From: Mesorhabditis belari
Lineage: Eukaryota > Nematoda > Chromadorea > Rhabditida > Rhabditidae
DNA: 64,000 bases
NCBI GenBank assembly: GCA_958450365.1
Contig: CAUEEP010000937.1
Coordinates: forward strand, 1,178,501 to 1,242,500
Reading direction: 5' to 3'
Shown here: piece by piece, positions 48,644 to 60,572 of the stretch
How the letters are laid out: each line of letters starts with the position of its first letter
How positions within the stretch are numbered: the stretch's first letter is position 1
Made by a program: the position numbers and the translations under genes
Notes under the pieces: model-generated
What the model was told of the DNA's origin: nothing
The model's database searches: none
What the model saw: the letters and a program-made list of their open reading frames with translations, nothing else

Positions 48644-48830
48644 AAAATGAATGGATCCAAACGATTCACCGACCCCGAAAACCCCCGAGTACAAATTTAC
48701 AGCTGAATATCGTCTTTTTTGTACCATCTACAAAAGAGAAATCCCCTATGTGAATGATTGGCGAAGTGTCCTTTGTGCGCGATCCCTCACCATCTGGCAC
48801 ACGATAGATAGGTGTTGCTGAAAACTGCCA
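48644..48830. repeat. Dispersed 190-bp repeat, copy 2
   Basis: A diverged copy of 36058-36252, sharing atgaatggatccaaacgattc, ttgtaccatctacaaaagag and catctggcacac. Its flanks are unrelated to those of copy 1, so the repeat boundaries are real. Confidence 0.75.
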
Positions 48831-50198
48831 AAACTGCCCAAATGACTAATTGTAAACCTCAGATAACCACATATCTTGCAAAAGCTACACAATAAAAAAA
48901 ATCAGAAAAACAAAGTTTCAGCTGCTTTCAGAAAAATTTCAAAACCAAATGGACCAGAGTATGGGAAAAATGGAATGACGAAGAAAATGAGTCAGTTGTG
49001 AGGTGAAAAAAAGGGGAAAAGAGTGGAGATTATTGCAAAAGGGGAATTCTTTGGCATTCACTTTTTGTGAGATTGAGAGCTGGACAATCACTTGAGAAAA
49101 GAAAGAGAAAGACCGGCCATTCAAGTATGGAAATGAAAAGAGGGGAAAGGGGGACCGGACCTTTGATCGGTGAGAGGGTAAAGCGAACGACTACGTCACT
49201 TGAATAGTTCTCATCACAACACCAAATTTGGCGGAAATCACGTACTCGAGAAAATGAATGCCTGATTTGGTCAGAAAGGTTCATGGAATTTATGGCAAAG
49301 AAAGAATTTAGGTAATATCATGCGGTTTTTATGTCATATCTATGTCATATCTAAACTATTCTAAAAGGAATATGACTCATTAGGATGGGGTAAAATCTAC
49401 CGGAAAAATATAGCAAGTTAGATAGTGCAACAGTTTGAACCACGAGCCACATCGATGAACCAAGATCAGACTGGGAGACGGTTCGGTTTGATTCCGGAAC
49501 TCGAAGGCAATTGATTATTGGAAAAATGGGAGAAGGGGACAGAGCAATGCTTATCATTTTGTGAGGGGGTACTGACGGGGTCTTTGAATTCTTTCTTTCC
49601 AAACATATTCCAAACGTGGACTGTTTTCCGTCCACATTTCTCCTATCTTTACAAATGGGCAACCCCCGGATAACTGAATAATTCGGGATATTTACAAGCC
49701 GGAAATTTTCTAGTGGCTGTAAATTTTGCTGTTTACGTCAGCGAAGAAATTTGAGTGATTGAGATATTGATGGTGGGGAAAGGAAACAGGGACGGGAAAC
49801 GAGTGATGTGAAAGATGTAGTAGACCTGCTTCACCAGTAGATAAGTGAAACCAGGTTTGGGACTAGTTTCTGGCTTTTGTCATGACTTTGCTGGGCTTAA
49901 CTTTACTGCAAATCTGGTCCCCAAACGGTTTCTGGGTCCGACGGAAGTCAGGATCTGGAGAAGTTCTTACTTCAGATGAATTTAAATGCAAAATTAAGCC
50001 CAGACTCTATTCAACCGGCTGGCCATTCCCAATTTGATGAACTTGAACCATACCTAACTTGCCGGTGAATGCTTGTGTTATCTAACGCGAGTTTTTCATC
50101 TATCTCAATCTCTTTCAGGAAACCAAAATGAAGTTTACAAGTATTAAATTTTAAGTTTTCTATCAAAGCAACAATTTCACCTAAACAAAACCCGTATG

Positions 50199-51193
50199 TC
50201 CGGAAAATTCGGATTCTAAAAACGGGTTTCTTAGCCGAAACCTGGTCAAATCCCCTCGTTTTGAGCCATTTGAGGGATTTCAATAAAACAAAAAAGAAAA
50301 TAAATCCCATGTGCTGGATTTATTTCTTTTTTCAGAGAAGGGATTAGTTATTTTCTCGGATTTTCATTCATCTCAATAAGCTCCAGATGAAGCTTCCAAG
50401 GGTTTTATTAAAGAATCCGGAGTCTTCCGAGAAATTTTTGTGCTACATAAACCGGTTTAGAACTACACAAATCCGGGGTTCATAGGAAACAAAAACTTTG
50501 AGAGAATATGGCAAATACCAAATAAACAGGTTTTATTATTCAATTAGCCCAATGGAACTCTAATATTTGTAATTTAGATCTATTCAAGACTGATACTAGA
50601 CGCTTAACCAACTTGGGCTACTTCCGGAAAGCTTGTTAGCACCAAGGATACTTCAAACGCGATTCCCCGGGGCTAGATTTAGTTCTACTGCTAGTATGGC
50701 CTGGGTCTGACCCAAAAGCTACCCAGATCATCTAGAAGTCAAGTCTAATAATCGGTCCCACCTGGACCCTAATCCTTGTCTGACAAGAGAATGACCAGAC
50801 CTGGCGGTGAAATCTCGACCTGAAAATCAAGACGAAACGCCTATCGACTACGCTGAACATGATGGTGAAATCCGAATGAGCAATAGTTTTTTGCAAACAC
50901 ACTTTAAATTATTGGCCATTTTCACGATTTCAGAAATAAAGCCCTTAAAGACGGCTCATCAACAGTGTCGCTGGGGCTGAATGGGTAAAAAATAGCTTCA
51001 TCATCCTCACCTGGATCTTATCGAGATGAATGAAAATCCGAGAAAAGAACTAATCCCTTCTCTGAAAAAGAGAAGCAGTACATGGGTTTTACTTTCTTTC
51101 TTGTTTGATTGGAATCCCTCAAATGGCTCAAAACGAGAGACTTCAACAAGGCTTCGGCTAAGAAACCCGTTGTTGAAAAATTTTCCGAATGTT
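50199..51193. repeat. Large inverted repeat with about 190-bp arms
   Basis: The left arm at 50199-50395 (ccggaaaattcgg...gaaacccg-type bases...tttgagccatttgaggga...gagaagggattagtt...tttcattcatctc) is mirrored at 51011-51193. About 610 bp lies between. It is probably a fold-back transposon; no transposase is seen inside. Confidence 0.75.
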
Positions 51194-51235
51194 TGAACTT
51201 CGAAAAATTTTTGAACAACTTTTTATGTAGAAAAT

Positions 51236-51460
51236 CCTCAAAAATGGCAGCGCGCTGGGTTGGCATCGACTTGTGCTCATTCAAGGACTTGTTAAATGAG
51301 TTGCATAACTCCGACTGGGGAGGTTTTAGTAGATAAATATAGCCAAGATTAAGGCCTACAATTCTCTACATAACACTTGACATTTTGAAATAAATTAAGC
51401 GTGCGACAACTACTTTTTCAAAAAGTTGCCCGGATAATTTTGCCCAACCCTGTATTTTAG
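51236..51460. repeat. Half copy related to the 3364-4848 fold-back element
   Basis: gttgcataactccgact...tagccaagattaaggcctacaattctctacataacacttgacattttgaaataa...acaactactttttcaaaaagttg follows the same order of blocks as the right arm of the element in I-BAR intron 14, at lower identity. Confidence 0.5.
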
Positions 51461-51734
51461 TTTGGTGTTTCACACCGACTTTGACTTGTCAACGAAACCA
51501 AAAGCTTTCCTTCATACTCATCCTTTGCAATTTTGAAAATGAATAGTAATCATTTTGGAGTGAACAACAGAATTTGATAAGAGTTTTCCGGGTTTTTCGA
51601 GAAAAAAAGCCGATTGCAAAAACCCGAGAAATTATCGCTTCTTGATCGGCAATAAAATACTATTTTTGACAAATGACGATTCGGGATTAGAATGATTCGA
51701 TTGACGTTTTGTGGAAACTGGAATGTATTTAAAG

Positions 51735-51873
51735 GTGTACTTTGTGCCAAAACGTAGAAACGGATCTTTTCTGGTGCACTCGATTCGTCAGCTTCTTACA
51801 GAAATGCCTTGCTGTCCCGAGGAAATAAAGGATTCAGTGCGCCAGAAAGAATGCGTTTACAGTTGAGCCCACA
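51735..51873. repeat. Hairpin MITE family A, full copy
   Basis: The left arm is gtgtactttgtgccaaaacgtagaaacggatcttttctggtgcactcgattcgtc. The right arm is ggattcagtgcgccagaaagaatgcgtttacagttgagcccacac. Confidence 0.85.
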
Positions 51874-52002
51874 CTACAGCTGAAACTAAGCTGAAAATTA
51901 AGCTGGGCAGCTACGCAGAAAGGAAGAGCGTGCTTTAGAATTTCAAAATTGTTGTAATGAGAGTCGACGAGAGTTACGTGAAAACCATTGAATAGTTTCC
52001 GA

Positions 52003-52715
52003 TTGAGTGCACCAGAAAGGCACAAACTACGTGCAAATACAGCTTTTCTCAGTGTTCGTTCTACAGCACTACAGTAAGAAATGAAATGAATAGAGTATTC
52101 GGGAAATTTGCTTAAATAAGTTCCGATTGAGTTTTTGATATGTCTGGTTTTATTGAAATTCACCTGACCCGGGGGAGGATTGAGAAAATTTCTCAAAAAA
52201 GACACCTGGCCAAAAAATCAAAAAAAACGAAGAAATGAAAAAAGATAACGATAAAATATATGCAAATTTTAACAGGATCAAAGAAAAGCTGCAAAATCTA
52301 GCGTCGAGCTAAAAATAGTCAAACTAATTGAGGATGGATATGAAAAAGAAAAAAAACTGAATACGGGGAAGGAAAACCTAATCGAAAGCTGAAAAGGGGA
52401 CCCTGGAAAAGGAAAAAAGGAGGAGATATCACGTGGAGGAGAAATTTGTGCCGCCGGGGACCCCCTTCTCCAGCACCTCCCCGGCTTGACTACTCGATCC
52501 AGAAATAGATTCGAGATTGGCGAAAGGAGTTAATATTATATCTTACTAGGGAAGAGTACAAGGTTTACGTAAATACCGTTTTTTGAAGGAACAAGCGCTT
52601 TGAAAAAAAAATATTAAGTATTTACGTATTTACGATTACAGTATTTACGGTAGCTGTCACTTCGAAAAAAAAGAAAGTGAGCATGCCAGAAAACACGCAT
52701 TTGGAAGAGTATAAT
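52003..52715. repeat. Two family A arm fragments
   Basis: gagtgcaccagaaaggcacaaactacgtgcaaata (from 52003) and gagcatgccagaaaacacgcatttgg (to 52715) are isolated right-arm pieces of family A. About 600 bp of unrelated sequence lies between them. Confidence 0.45.
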
Positions 52716-54067
52716 AGATTGAGGTGCCATGTTTTCGATTCTCTTTTTTCAAATATTAACAAGCGTAGCTCAGAATTCATTAGCCTCTTTTAGAAAGCAT
52801 AGAGATCGCAAAGTGGAATTAAAGTTTCATTTTAAAGAGTTAGAGTTTATTGAAAATCCAAATAAACACATAAACAAATCCCAAAAACTCGAAAACTTTA
52901 CCCTCAAAAATGTATCAAATGCAGGAGTTCAGGAGGAAAAAAGATATGAAAGTAGAAAAAAGACAAAAAAAAATTCCGCTGCAAAATATATAAAGCGAAG
53001 AGCTGGGAAAGGAGGAAAGAAGAAAAAAAAGCAAAAAAATAAAAAGAGAAAAAGAATAGTAAAAGGGTTGGAGCTGGGGAGGGAAAGGGGAAAGAGGTCT
53101 TTGCTCGTTTTCTCAGGTTTTTCCGGGGATACCCAGGACCCTGGGCAGGGTCCCCCCTTTGCCCATAAGAGGCCCCGATCAATGCTTTTTCCTATTTTCT
53201 TTTCCTTGCCAGCTCTTTTCTAGATATTTTTTTCCTGCATTTTCTTCTCTTTTCCTCGTATTTTTCTCATCTCTTTTTTCAGCTTTCCCCTCATTTCCAC
53301 TCAACAAAACACACCAAGGTCTTTGCAAGGAAAATGCGAGAATATATAGTGAAAACAAAAAAGGTTTAAGACTGGTCATAAAGTACCATCTTTAGAAAAT
53401 ATTTAGAAATTGAAAATTGGATAAAAATAGGCAAAATTACAGAAGAAAGAGGACACGGTTAATTAAGAGCCCGAAGGAGGAAATAACCAAGCATGAATTT
53501 CAAACTGATTAGAAACGAACGGCTCTCACCAAAAGTCCAAGGATACATTGTTTTAGAGAAGACTTCGAGCTTTTAAATGGTATATAACACCTTTAGGGCT
53601 TTAGCTGAAATTTGCTTGAGATTCCGAAGCCGCTTTTAGTTTTTCCAATGGAGCTCTGCGCAATTGCGCAGCCGAATCCACTTTGCGAGGTACTGCAGTC
53701 ATTGTTGAAAGGGCCAAGGAATTGGTTTCAAATTTGCATATTCAATGGCTCAAGACTTATCAATTTTGTGTGTATCTTTCGTTTTATATCACTTTTCTTT
53801 GATCTCCCGCAATCTCTGAAAAAACACACCAAATTTCTCCCCGATTTCCCCAAAAAAAATGTCCTTCATTCATTTTATGACCCTCCTTTTCTGGTATCAC
53901 CAAAAACCCATCTCTTTTTTTCGTTTGCTCATAAAAATCGACCCGCCTTAACGATTCAAAACATTTTAAAAGATTTTTAAAATCTTTTTAGAACTTCAAC
54001 CTGTCCAGGAAATTGAAATATTTTCCTTTTCTTTTCTAATCTTTCATTTTCACAACTTCTTAGCAAA

Positions 54068-57000
54068 ATGCCACAAGATGTCACCGATTTTCTCATCGAC
54101 TCTATGAAAATCGAGTCAACGACGGGAAATGAAGGTGAGTAGGCAAACGAGTAAATGATATGAACCGATAAATCACTACCATAATCCCACTTTCTTGAAA
54201 GCCACTCACTGTAACCCGCTGTCTTTGGAAAAGCTACCGTAGTAGCACAAACAATAAGCCGGGCTACAGTAATTTTTTCGAATGCATCTTTTGGAAAAAC
54301 ACCTTGTCTACGAGAAACGTTTCAAATCAAATACCCCAGTTCAGGAAATTTCGCAACTTTCATCGCCTCCAAATTACGAGAAGATGGATGGTTTGTGGAA
54401 GAGCAGAAAATTTCTGGGCAAGAGTATCGAATGAATATTTTGGCGAAACGGACTCAAAACTCGGGTAGGTGTGCTTCTTTCAACCAATATCACCTTGAAT
54501 TACCAATATTGCTCACGACTGATCTAGCTGTCAGCTAAATTTCCCCTTTCCTACATCCTTGCCGCCAAGCGACTCTCAAAAACGTTTATTCCTCATCACA
54601 TGGATCACAAGTGTACGCAAACAAACAAAAACAGGATTTTAAAATCTTTTTTCATTTTATCTTTTTGTTTGCCTTCTAATTAAGCGGTTTGAATTCGAAG
54701 TCGATAGCAATGTCGAATGGTTGCTTCGCCAAGTCCAGTGGCTTCTTCGACTGGAGCAGTAACTAAAAACAATGATAATGATCCTTTTATCTCCAAAGCT
54801 TATTATTCCCAACAGATGAATTCATTTAAAACAACCATTACCTCAACATCCCAAATTCCTGTGTCGTTTGGAGGAAGCTCGCCAAAATCGAAGTCAAACG
54901 GCACAAGGGAGCACGCCGAATCCATCTTGCTGACTGGTGTGGGAGCTAAACAAAAGCAATTGTTTTAGTTAATTACATTTCATCAATACAAAAGCTAAAT
55001 AGTAAACTCACGAGTCCGATAATCCATGACAATATCGTGATCCGAGGTGGCACTTGACAGATTGTACGAAGTAACTAAAAAAAACAAGATCAAAAAGCTA
55101 ACAGAATATAAATTGTACAAGGACAAACCCTACCATCATCCACAGATTTGGGCTTCTCGGTGCCAACCGACGATTGTTGCTGATTTGAGACTCCGGCTCG
55201 AATGCGATTTCCTATGTAATCGGGTGCATCTAAAGCTCACAAGTTAAAACTGAAACTTTGAGATAAAACTCACCATTAAGTGCTCCTGAGGAACCCGTCT
55301 CGCAATAGTCGGAAAAGCCTAAACCAACGCAATATTAATAGAACCAGATAGAATTTCAACAATCTTATCTTATCAAAGCAAGTACCTGATTGAGAAGGAG
55401 ACGATGCTAGTGTTTCATTTGCGTCCGATGAATCGCTCACACAAGGAAGAGTTGGACGGATGATTGCTGCACTTCCCCGATAGAGTTGTTGGTTTTCTGT
55501 AGCGAAAACGAGTCTAAAATTAAAATTCAAATGGCAAAAGGTTTAAAATGTTTGCTCCAATAATACATGTTTCTTATTTGTAACACGAACTTAAAGCAAT
55601 ATGCACAAGCTCAGCAATTCAAAAACTTTATTTAAATTTTATCAAAGAAACCATCTTACTTTGTCACATCGGCGAGCTTCACAGCAAGACGTTCCTTGAA
55701 AGCGTTGAATTGGTGTGAAGGCGAGTCGAGCAAAGTAGACGTGGCGATGATTTCACGAAGATCCATCAAAGGCAGACGATCGATTGGCAAATGATCGAGC
55801 ACCTCGCCGAGAAGCTAAATTTAAAAGATAGAGACGAATTATAAATTAAACTAAAGCTATATCCACTTAAAGTTTAAAACAAAATTTGGATCTGCAAAAA
55901 CATTATGTGAATTTGTAAGGTCAAACCTGATTTCCGGGCTCCGAGTTGACTTGAGACCACGCGACTACAGCGTCAACAATCGACGGCCATCGGAGCGTCC
56001 AAATTGGTGGGCGAGGCTCGCTCGACTCCAAGATGAAGGCAAAGTTGAGCAGTGACTAAAACAAAGATTGTACAAGGCTTTTGACTTAAACAAATTGCTT
56101 AAACACGCATCACCTTTAGTCCAAGCTCGCTCGTCGCACAGAATGACGGATTGTGAATCAGCTCTTGCATTAAGGTCAAGCAATTCTAAAGATGAAGAAA
56201 CTTTTAACTTATTAGTTAAAAAAAACCAAAAGCACAGCTTTCTTGTTGTCATCGTGAAGATTTCCAGTTGCAGCCATTTCCAAAGCAATTAATGCCGTTT
56301 GCGGGTGCTCGGAGAGTTGAAGAATCTAAATGAAATAATCAGTGGATTGAATGATGTAAACTTAGATGCACCACAAATACAATGATCAGCTAATATTTTC
56401 AGCTTGATAAATATCATAATTCATTTCTTGTCAATATCAACTTGCTCTTAAAATCACCAAAGTCAAAAGTAATACAGCCAGGTGCAAAAACACAAACCTG
56501 TGGATAAAAGCTATACCATTCTTTAGGTCATTTATAGTTTCAGTTACACCAATATGTGTACAACTTATTTACATAAAAGTGGCCGCTATCCCACTTCTGT
56601 TCATTCCGAAAAAACGACAAGAATCGCTGGATCTCCAGGAATTTACATAATCTGAAACGCTGTTCTGAGTTTTTCTATTAGATTAGAGTTACAAAGATGA
56701 AATCAAACAAAAAAAAATGGGGGGGGAAATGGGGAAAATAAAAAAGAAGGCCTTTGTTTTCGGGGCTTTTGCTCCGTCGTTTTTCGAAGGAAGAGCTGTA
56801 TGGGCAGTTTTAGGTAAATAAGTTGTACACATATTGGTGTAACTAAACTTTAAGAGACCTAAAGAAAAGCATAGCTTTTATCCAAAAATCTTGATGAACT
56901 TTCCTAGAAAAGGGGAGGTGAAAAGGCTTTTGTACCTTGAGCTCAAGCGCGTGCACCATATCCGATATTCCCAGAGCGTGCGCAGCCGCCATTGCATCCG

Positions 57001-60000
57001 TTAACTAAAAAGGGAATTTAATGATGCAAAAATAAATAGCACCTATTAGATTAACTTCAAATAACGCACATAAACATTTTTTAATTTTTAAAAAACCTTA
57101 TGAAATTCCACTCGAATGGCGCGTGAATGCATGAAATCGATCGCCAATTGGAGTCCTATGGGAGTGAAATGAGGCTGTGAACAGGTGAGGATGTCGAGCG
57201 GAGTGTGGCCATTCTCTAAAAATAAACATATTAAAAGTATACTAGATCAAATTCAATATTGATCGTTAGCAACCAACATAATATAAAAATGTCAAAGCTT
57301 TAACCAAACTGTTCAATTAAAGCATGATTCGAAATAGCTTGACCTTTACTGCACCAAAATCTGCTCATTTCGACCAGATTATTCACTGTAATTCAAATCA
57401 TGACGTTACATGGAACAGCTATCAGGATCCAAAATCAAACAAGCGAAAAACTGTTAATGAGTTGACAAAGCAACACGACATAAGCACCAAATTTAACTTC
57501 AAAACATTTCGCACAGCAAATAATATCCTTTTCTTGATAAGGTTTCAGCTTCATAAACATAATTGTTAGATTTGATTTGATATAGCGCCAATTTCAAAGC
57601 CTTACCACGAATAACATCCCGAAGAAGTTGACTGTGGTGAGCGACGACGAGGGCATTCACAGCGAAAACGTGTTGTCCGAGACCGACACTGCAATTCTCC
57701 GTCAAACGTCCGAGCACCGAATTCTGAAAAAACAACATTATGCGCAACTGAAGGAAATGGGTCGATAATATCAAGTAATATCAAAAGTTAAAGCAAATTT
57801 AGGCTTTAAAAACACTATCAACTGAGAAATGAGGGTCGAAATCAAACTTAATGAAACGTTTCTGATGGATTTTTCAAAACGCGATGTTCAAGAAGCATCT
57901 TTACTAATGTTTACAAGGCCTAGGAGTCTTTAAATCTTAAAATGACACCGTTTTAACCACAAAACACAAAACAACTTTGTAAAAGTTTTTTAAAATTGTC
58001 AAAAAAAGCAAAAGCAATAAACACACTCACAATTTGGTGCGAAGAGGAAATTGTGAAGGAATCGTAAATATTCATTTTGATCGCGAACGAAAGTAGAATA
58101 GAAGAACGACCACCGCGCGACGAGATTGGAGACAAAAAGAATTTTTGGAAATGATTTTGATGGGAAACGAAGGGGCTTTTATACGAGCAAATTTGCATAA
58201 GAGCTTATGAAAGAAAAAGAAAAAAGTCGTACGCAAATTAATATATGCAAAGCTTTTGCTTTGAGTACCGCACTTTGAAAAGCTGCTTTCAAATAATGTT
58301 GCTGAATCAGGTAACTACAGTATTTTTCCAGATGTCCGCCTTCTATTCAACACCCATCTTGATACAGTACCCCCGTACATTCCGCCAAAAGAAGACGAGG
58401 AAAAGATCTATGGAAGAGGGTGTAATGATGCGAAAGGTTGATAGAATGAAAATATTCTGAATTTAAAATTTTAGGACAATTAGCGGCAATGATCTATGCA
58501 GCAAATCGGGTTGTTGAGGAGCGACCGGAGATCGCCGAGCAAGTGAGGGACTTGCCGTTTCTAAAAGTTGCGCTCACTCTATAAAAAGCTATCGTAACCC
58601 TACTGTTTATTGGTGGGAACAACTAGAGCGTCTAATTCTAACCTTTTAGAATCCATATGTGTATCAGATTTATCTTTAAACCTTTAAAATTGAACACGGG
58701 TTAAAATCACTTCCACCACCATTTAGAAAACATGTTGATTACCACAAAGGCATACAGTTGGCCAACGATAGACTTCCAAATGTAAATCAAAAAACTATCT
58801 TTTTACAGATCGGCCTTCTTTTTGTCGTTGGTGAAGAGTTGGATCACATTGGAATGATTGTAAGAAAATTTAAATACAGTATACCCCAAGCTCCTTGCAG
58901 TATACCAAGTAAAGGTATTCAGTTAAGAAGCTTGAATACTTTTTGGCGAATTCCACTTAGCCAATTAAATACGAACTTTTCACTCCGGTATTCTTTAATG
59001 AAACAGAGCCTGAACTTTACAGTAATCAGGGATGTGGGCCAAGACAGAGCCGGGCCGCAAACCTGGCCCAGGGATTTTGTGGGTCAAGCCCTAATCCTGG
59101 CCGGGCCTTGTGACAATCCTGGCAGTAATTTATTCAGAAACACTTCAGGAAGCCAATAAACTCCAACTCCAACCCCATTTTCTGGTAGTGGGAGAGCCGA
59201 CCGAGAATCGTTTTGCCTCAATTCAAAAAGGAGCCTTCAAGGTTAAAAAAATTAAGCGTTCTTTGTGCTGGACCCTGTAAACATGTTCTGCACTTTCTGT
59301 TGTACTAAGCTCCTTTACTTCCTCCTTTCAGTTCGTCATCAAAACCACCGGCAAAGCGGGGCATTCTGGCTATCCTCATACCGGTAACTTTACCTAAATT
59401 TGAATTGTTTTCATATAATGATTAGGTGTAAGCGCTATTCACAAGCTTTTACCGATTCTCACCGACATCATGAATCACGATTGGCCGAAAAGTGAGCTAC
59501 ACGGTGAGTTTGATTTGCGGGCTGAAGTGTTTCCTAAACCGTGTCCCTTCCTCTTTCTACCTTAATCTTCTCTCTATTTTTGATCCAATCTATTCACTTT
59601 TTACTATCTTTCGATATCCTTTGTGAACTCTCGCAAAATCAGACAAAAAATAGATAGATTGGATTGGAAAAAAGAGAGACAAGATTACGGTAGAAAGGGG
59701 AAGGAGACAGGGTTTAAAGACTGGTTACGAAGTTACTTAATAGATTAGACTATACATTATCTAATAACAACATTTATCAGATTAACTTATTTTCCCAGGT
59801 GACACAACTCTGAACATTGGAAAGATCAGCGGTGGTCACGCGTTGAATGCCTGGGCGGAGGCGGCTGAAGCTATGATTTTTATCCGTGTCACTACTTCAG
59901 GTAACTGAATAGCTTGATAAATGTTTCAATTTTAAGAATTCTAATATTTGGACATATTTCAGTAGTCGATGTCCGAGAGCGACTCGAGAAAATCGTGGGT

Positions 60001-60540
60001 AACCGCGCAGAATTGGACTATACTCTTGGTGGAAATGACCCTGTTGTACTGTCAGAACCACCATTTGAGGTACCGTAACTATATTATCAGTGGTACTGGA
60101 CTAACCTTGCAATTTGAATCCTTAAAAGATCAAACAACTTAGGCTCCACGAATCACCGCCTGTTTCAACACGGATTTACCGTATTTTGATCGGAGACATT
60201 TGTTGAAAGGTGTGTTTGGATTAAACTTGTTCTTTGAAGTGTACTTTGTAGACTGTGGTTCTAGTGAGAATCGGTCCTAATTCGAACGCCTCCCTTAAAA
60301 AACAATTTTAGCTGTGTATCTCTTTGGCGCTGGCTCGATCACAAACGCACATTCGGATGATGAGTTCATAGTGGTCAGTTTGACCAAAAAAAAGATTACC
60401 TAGAGATTTCAAACCTTAAATGAAATTCCAAGTATTAAGATGAGTATCCAGGTTGTAAATTTGATAAAACTTTTCAGAAATCCGACCTCCTTTCGGCTGT
60501 CGACACCTATTTTAAACTCTGCGTAACACTTCTTAGCTGA
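54068..60540 (+). CDS. M20-family metallo-amidohydrolase (ArgE/DapE/ACY1-like)
   Basis: Thirteen exons join in frame to 344 residues: 54068-54134, 54345-54464, 58332-58436, 58475-58542, 58809-58859, 59149-59241, 59332-59383, 59426-59503, 59799-59900, 59963-60069, 60143-60209, 60312-60373, 60478-60540. The expected two-zinc site is complete: His71 and Asp73 (NTHLDTVPP), Asp95 (YGRGCNDAKG), Glu129-Glu130 (VVGEELDHIG), Glu153 (VVGEPTE) and His317 (GAGSITNAHSDDE). Asp73 and Glu129 are the family's catalytic pair. The lid domain has KTTGKAGHSGYPHTG. The family hydrolyses N-acyl amino acids or small peptides; the substrate cannot be read from sequence. There is no signal peptide, so it is probably cytosolic. 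Intron 2 (54465-58331) is 3.87 kb and contains an entire antisense gene. AATAAA is at 60606. Confidence 0.93.
54676..58075 (-). CDS. BTB/POZ-like protein, nested in an intron of the M20 gene
   Basis: Fourteen exons join in frame to 442 residues: 58031-58075, 57606-57723, 57097-57215, 56936-57004, 56227-56325, 56114-56185, 55927-56055, 55660-55814, 55386-55513, 55274-55318, 55134-55229, 55012-55074, 54842-54945, 54676-54762. Residues 16-116 look like a divergent BTB fold: GQHVFAVNALVVAHHSQLLR resembles the conserved 'hidden/alcohol' strand-helix, and LTDAMAAAHALGISDMVHAL the terminal helices. Next comes an all-helical part (about 117-270). The tail is Ser/Thr-rich, then acidic (VPFDFDFGELPPND), ending IDFEFKPLN. 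BTB proteins often act as Cullin-3 adaptors or oligomerisation modules, but that is only inference here. The splice sites and phases are consistent throughout; the family name is the uncertain part. Confidence 0.85.
56501..56885. repeat. Palindromic repeat family L
   Basis: The arms ggataaaagctatacc...agttacaccaatatgtgtacaacttattta and their inverted copy ending aagcatagcttttatcc enclose about 230 bp. It lies in intron 4 of the nested BTB-like gene, so it is also inside intron 2 of the M20 gene. Confidence 0.8.
59541..59723. repeat. Palindromic repeat family G, copy 2
   Basis: The left arm ccgtgtcccttcctctttctaccttaatcttctctctatttttgatccaatct and the inverted right arm ending aaggggaaggagacaggg. 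It is in intron 8 of the M20 gene. Confidence 0.8.
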
Positions 60541-60555
60541 AAATCCTTCCAAAAA

Positions 60556-60561
60556 GTTTAT
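60556..60561 (-). terminator. Poly(A) signal of the 146-residue gene
   Basis: AATAAA on the minus strand, about 12 bases beyond the stop codon and between the two convergent stops. Confidence 0.55.
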
Positions 60562-60572
60562 TCAACAAATCT

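Larger units (their letters stand above)
40870..54067. other. Gene-poor region between two divergent genes
   Basis: About 13.2 kb upstream of both the Regnase gene and the M20 gene. I found no supported exon. An acceptor-like ttttcag ends five bases before the Regnase ATG (exon edge 40874) and cttag ends four bases before the M20 ATG (54064), so both mRNAs may be trans-spliced. The region holds family A copies (44118-44250, 51735-51873 and fragments), tandem repeats (45444-45590, 45901-45957), an inverted repeat (50199-51193), purine-rich or pyrimidine-rich tracts (47780-48010, 48365-48490, 52930-53080, 53190-53290) and many ctacagta/taccgtaa words. Confidence 0.5.

Noticed and set aside
52729..53223. 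164-codon Lys-rich plus-strand frame
   Set aside because: Long A/G-rich runs produce Lys/Arg repeats; no domain and no splice context.
53612..53980. Possible alternative first exon of the M20 gene (MELCAIAQPNPLCE then gtactg)
   Set aside because: There is a plausible donor, but the phase to downstream exons was not supported, and the start at 54068 gives a complete conserved N-terminus.
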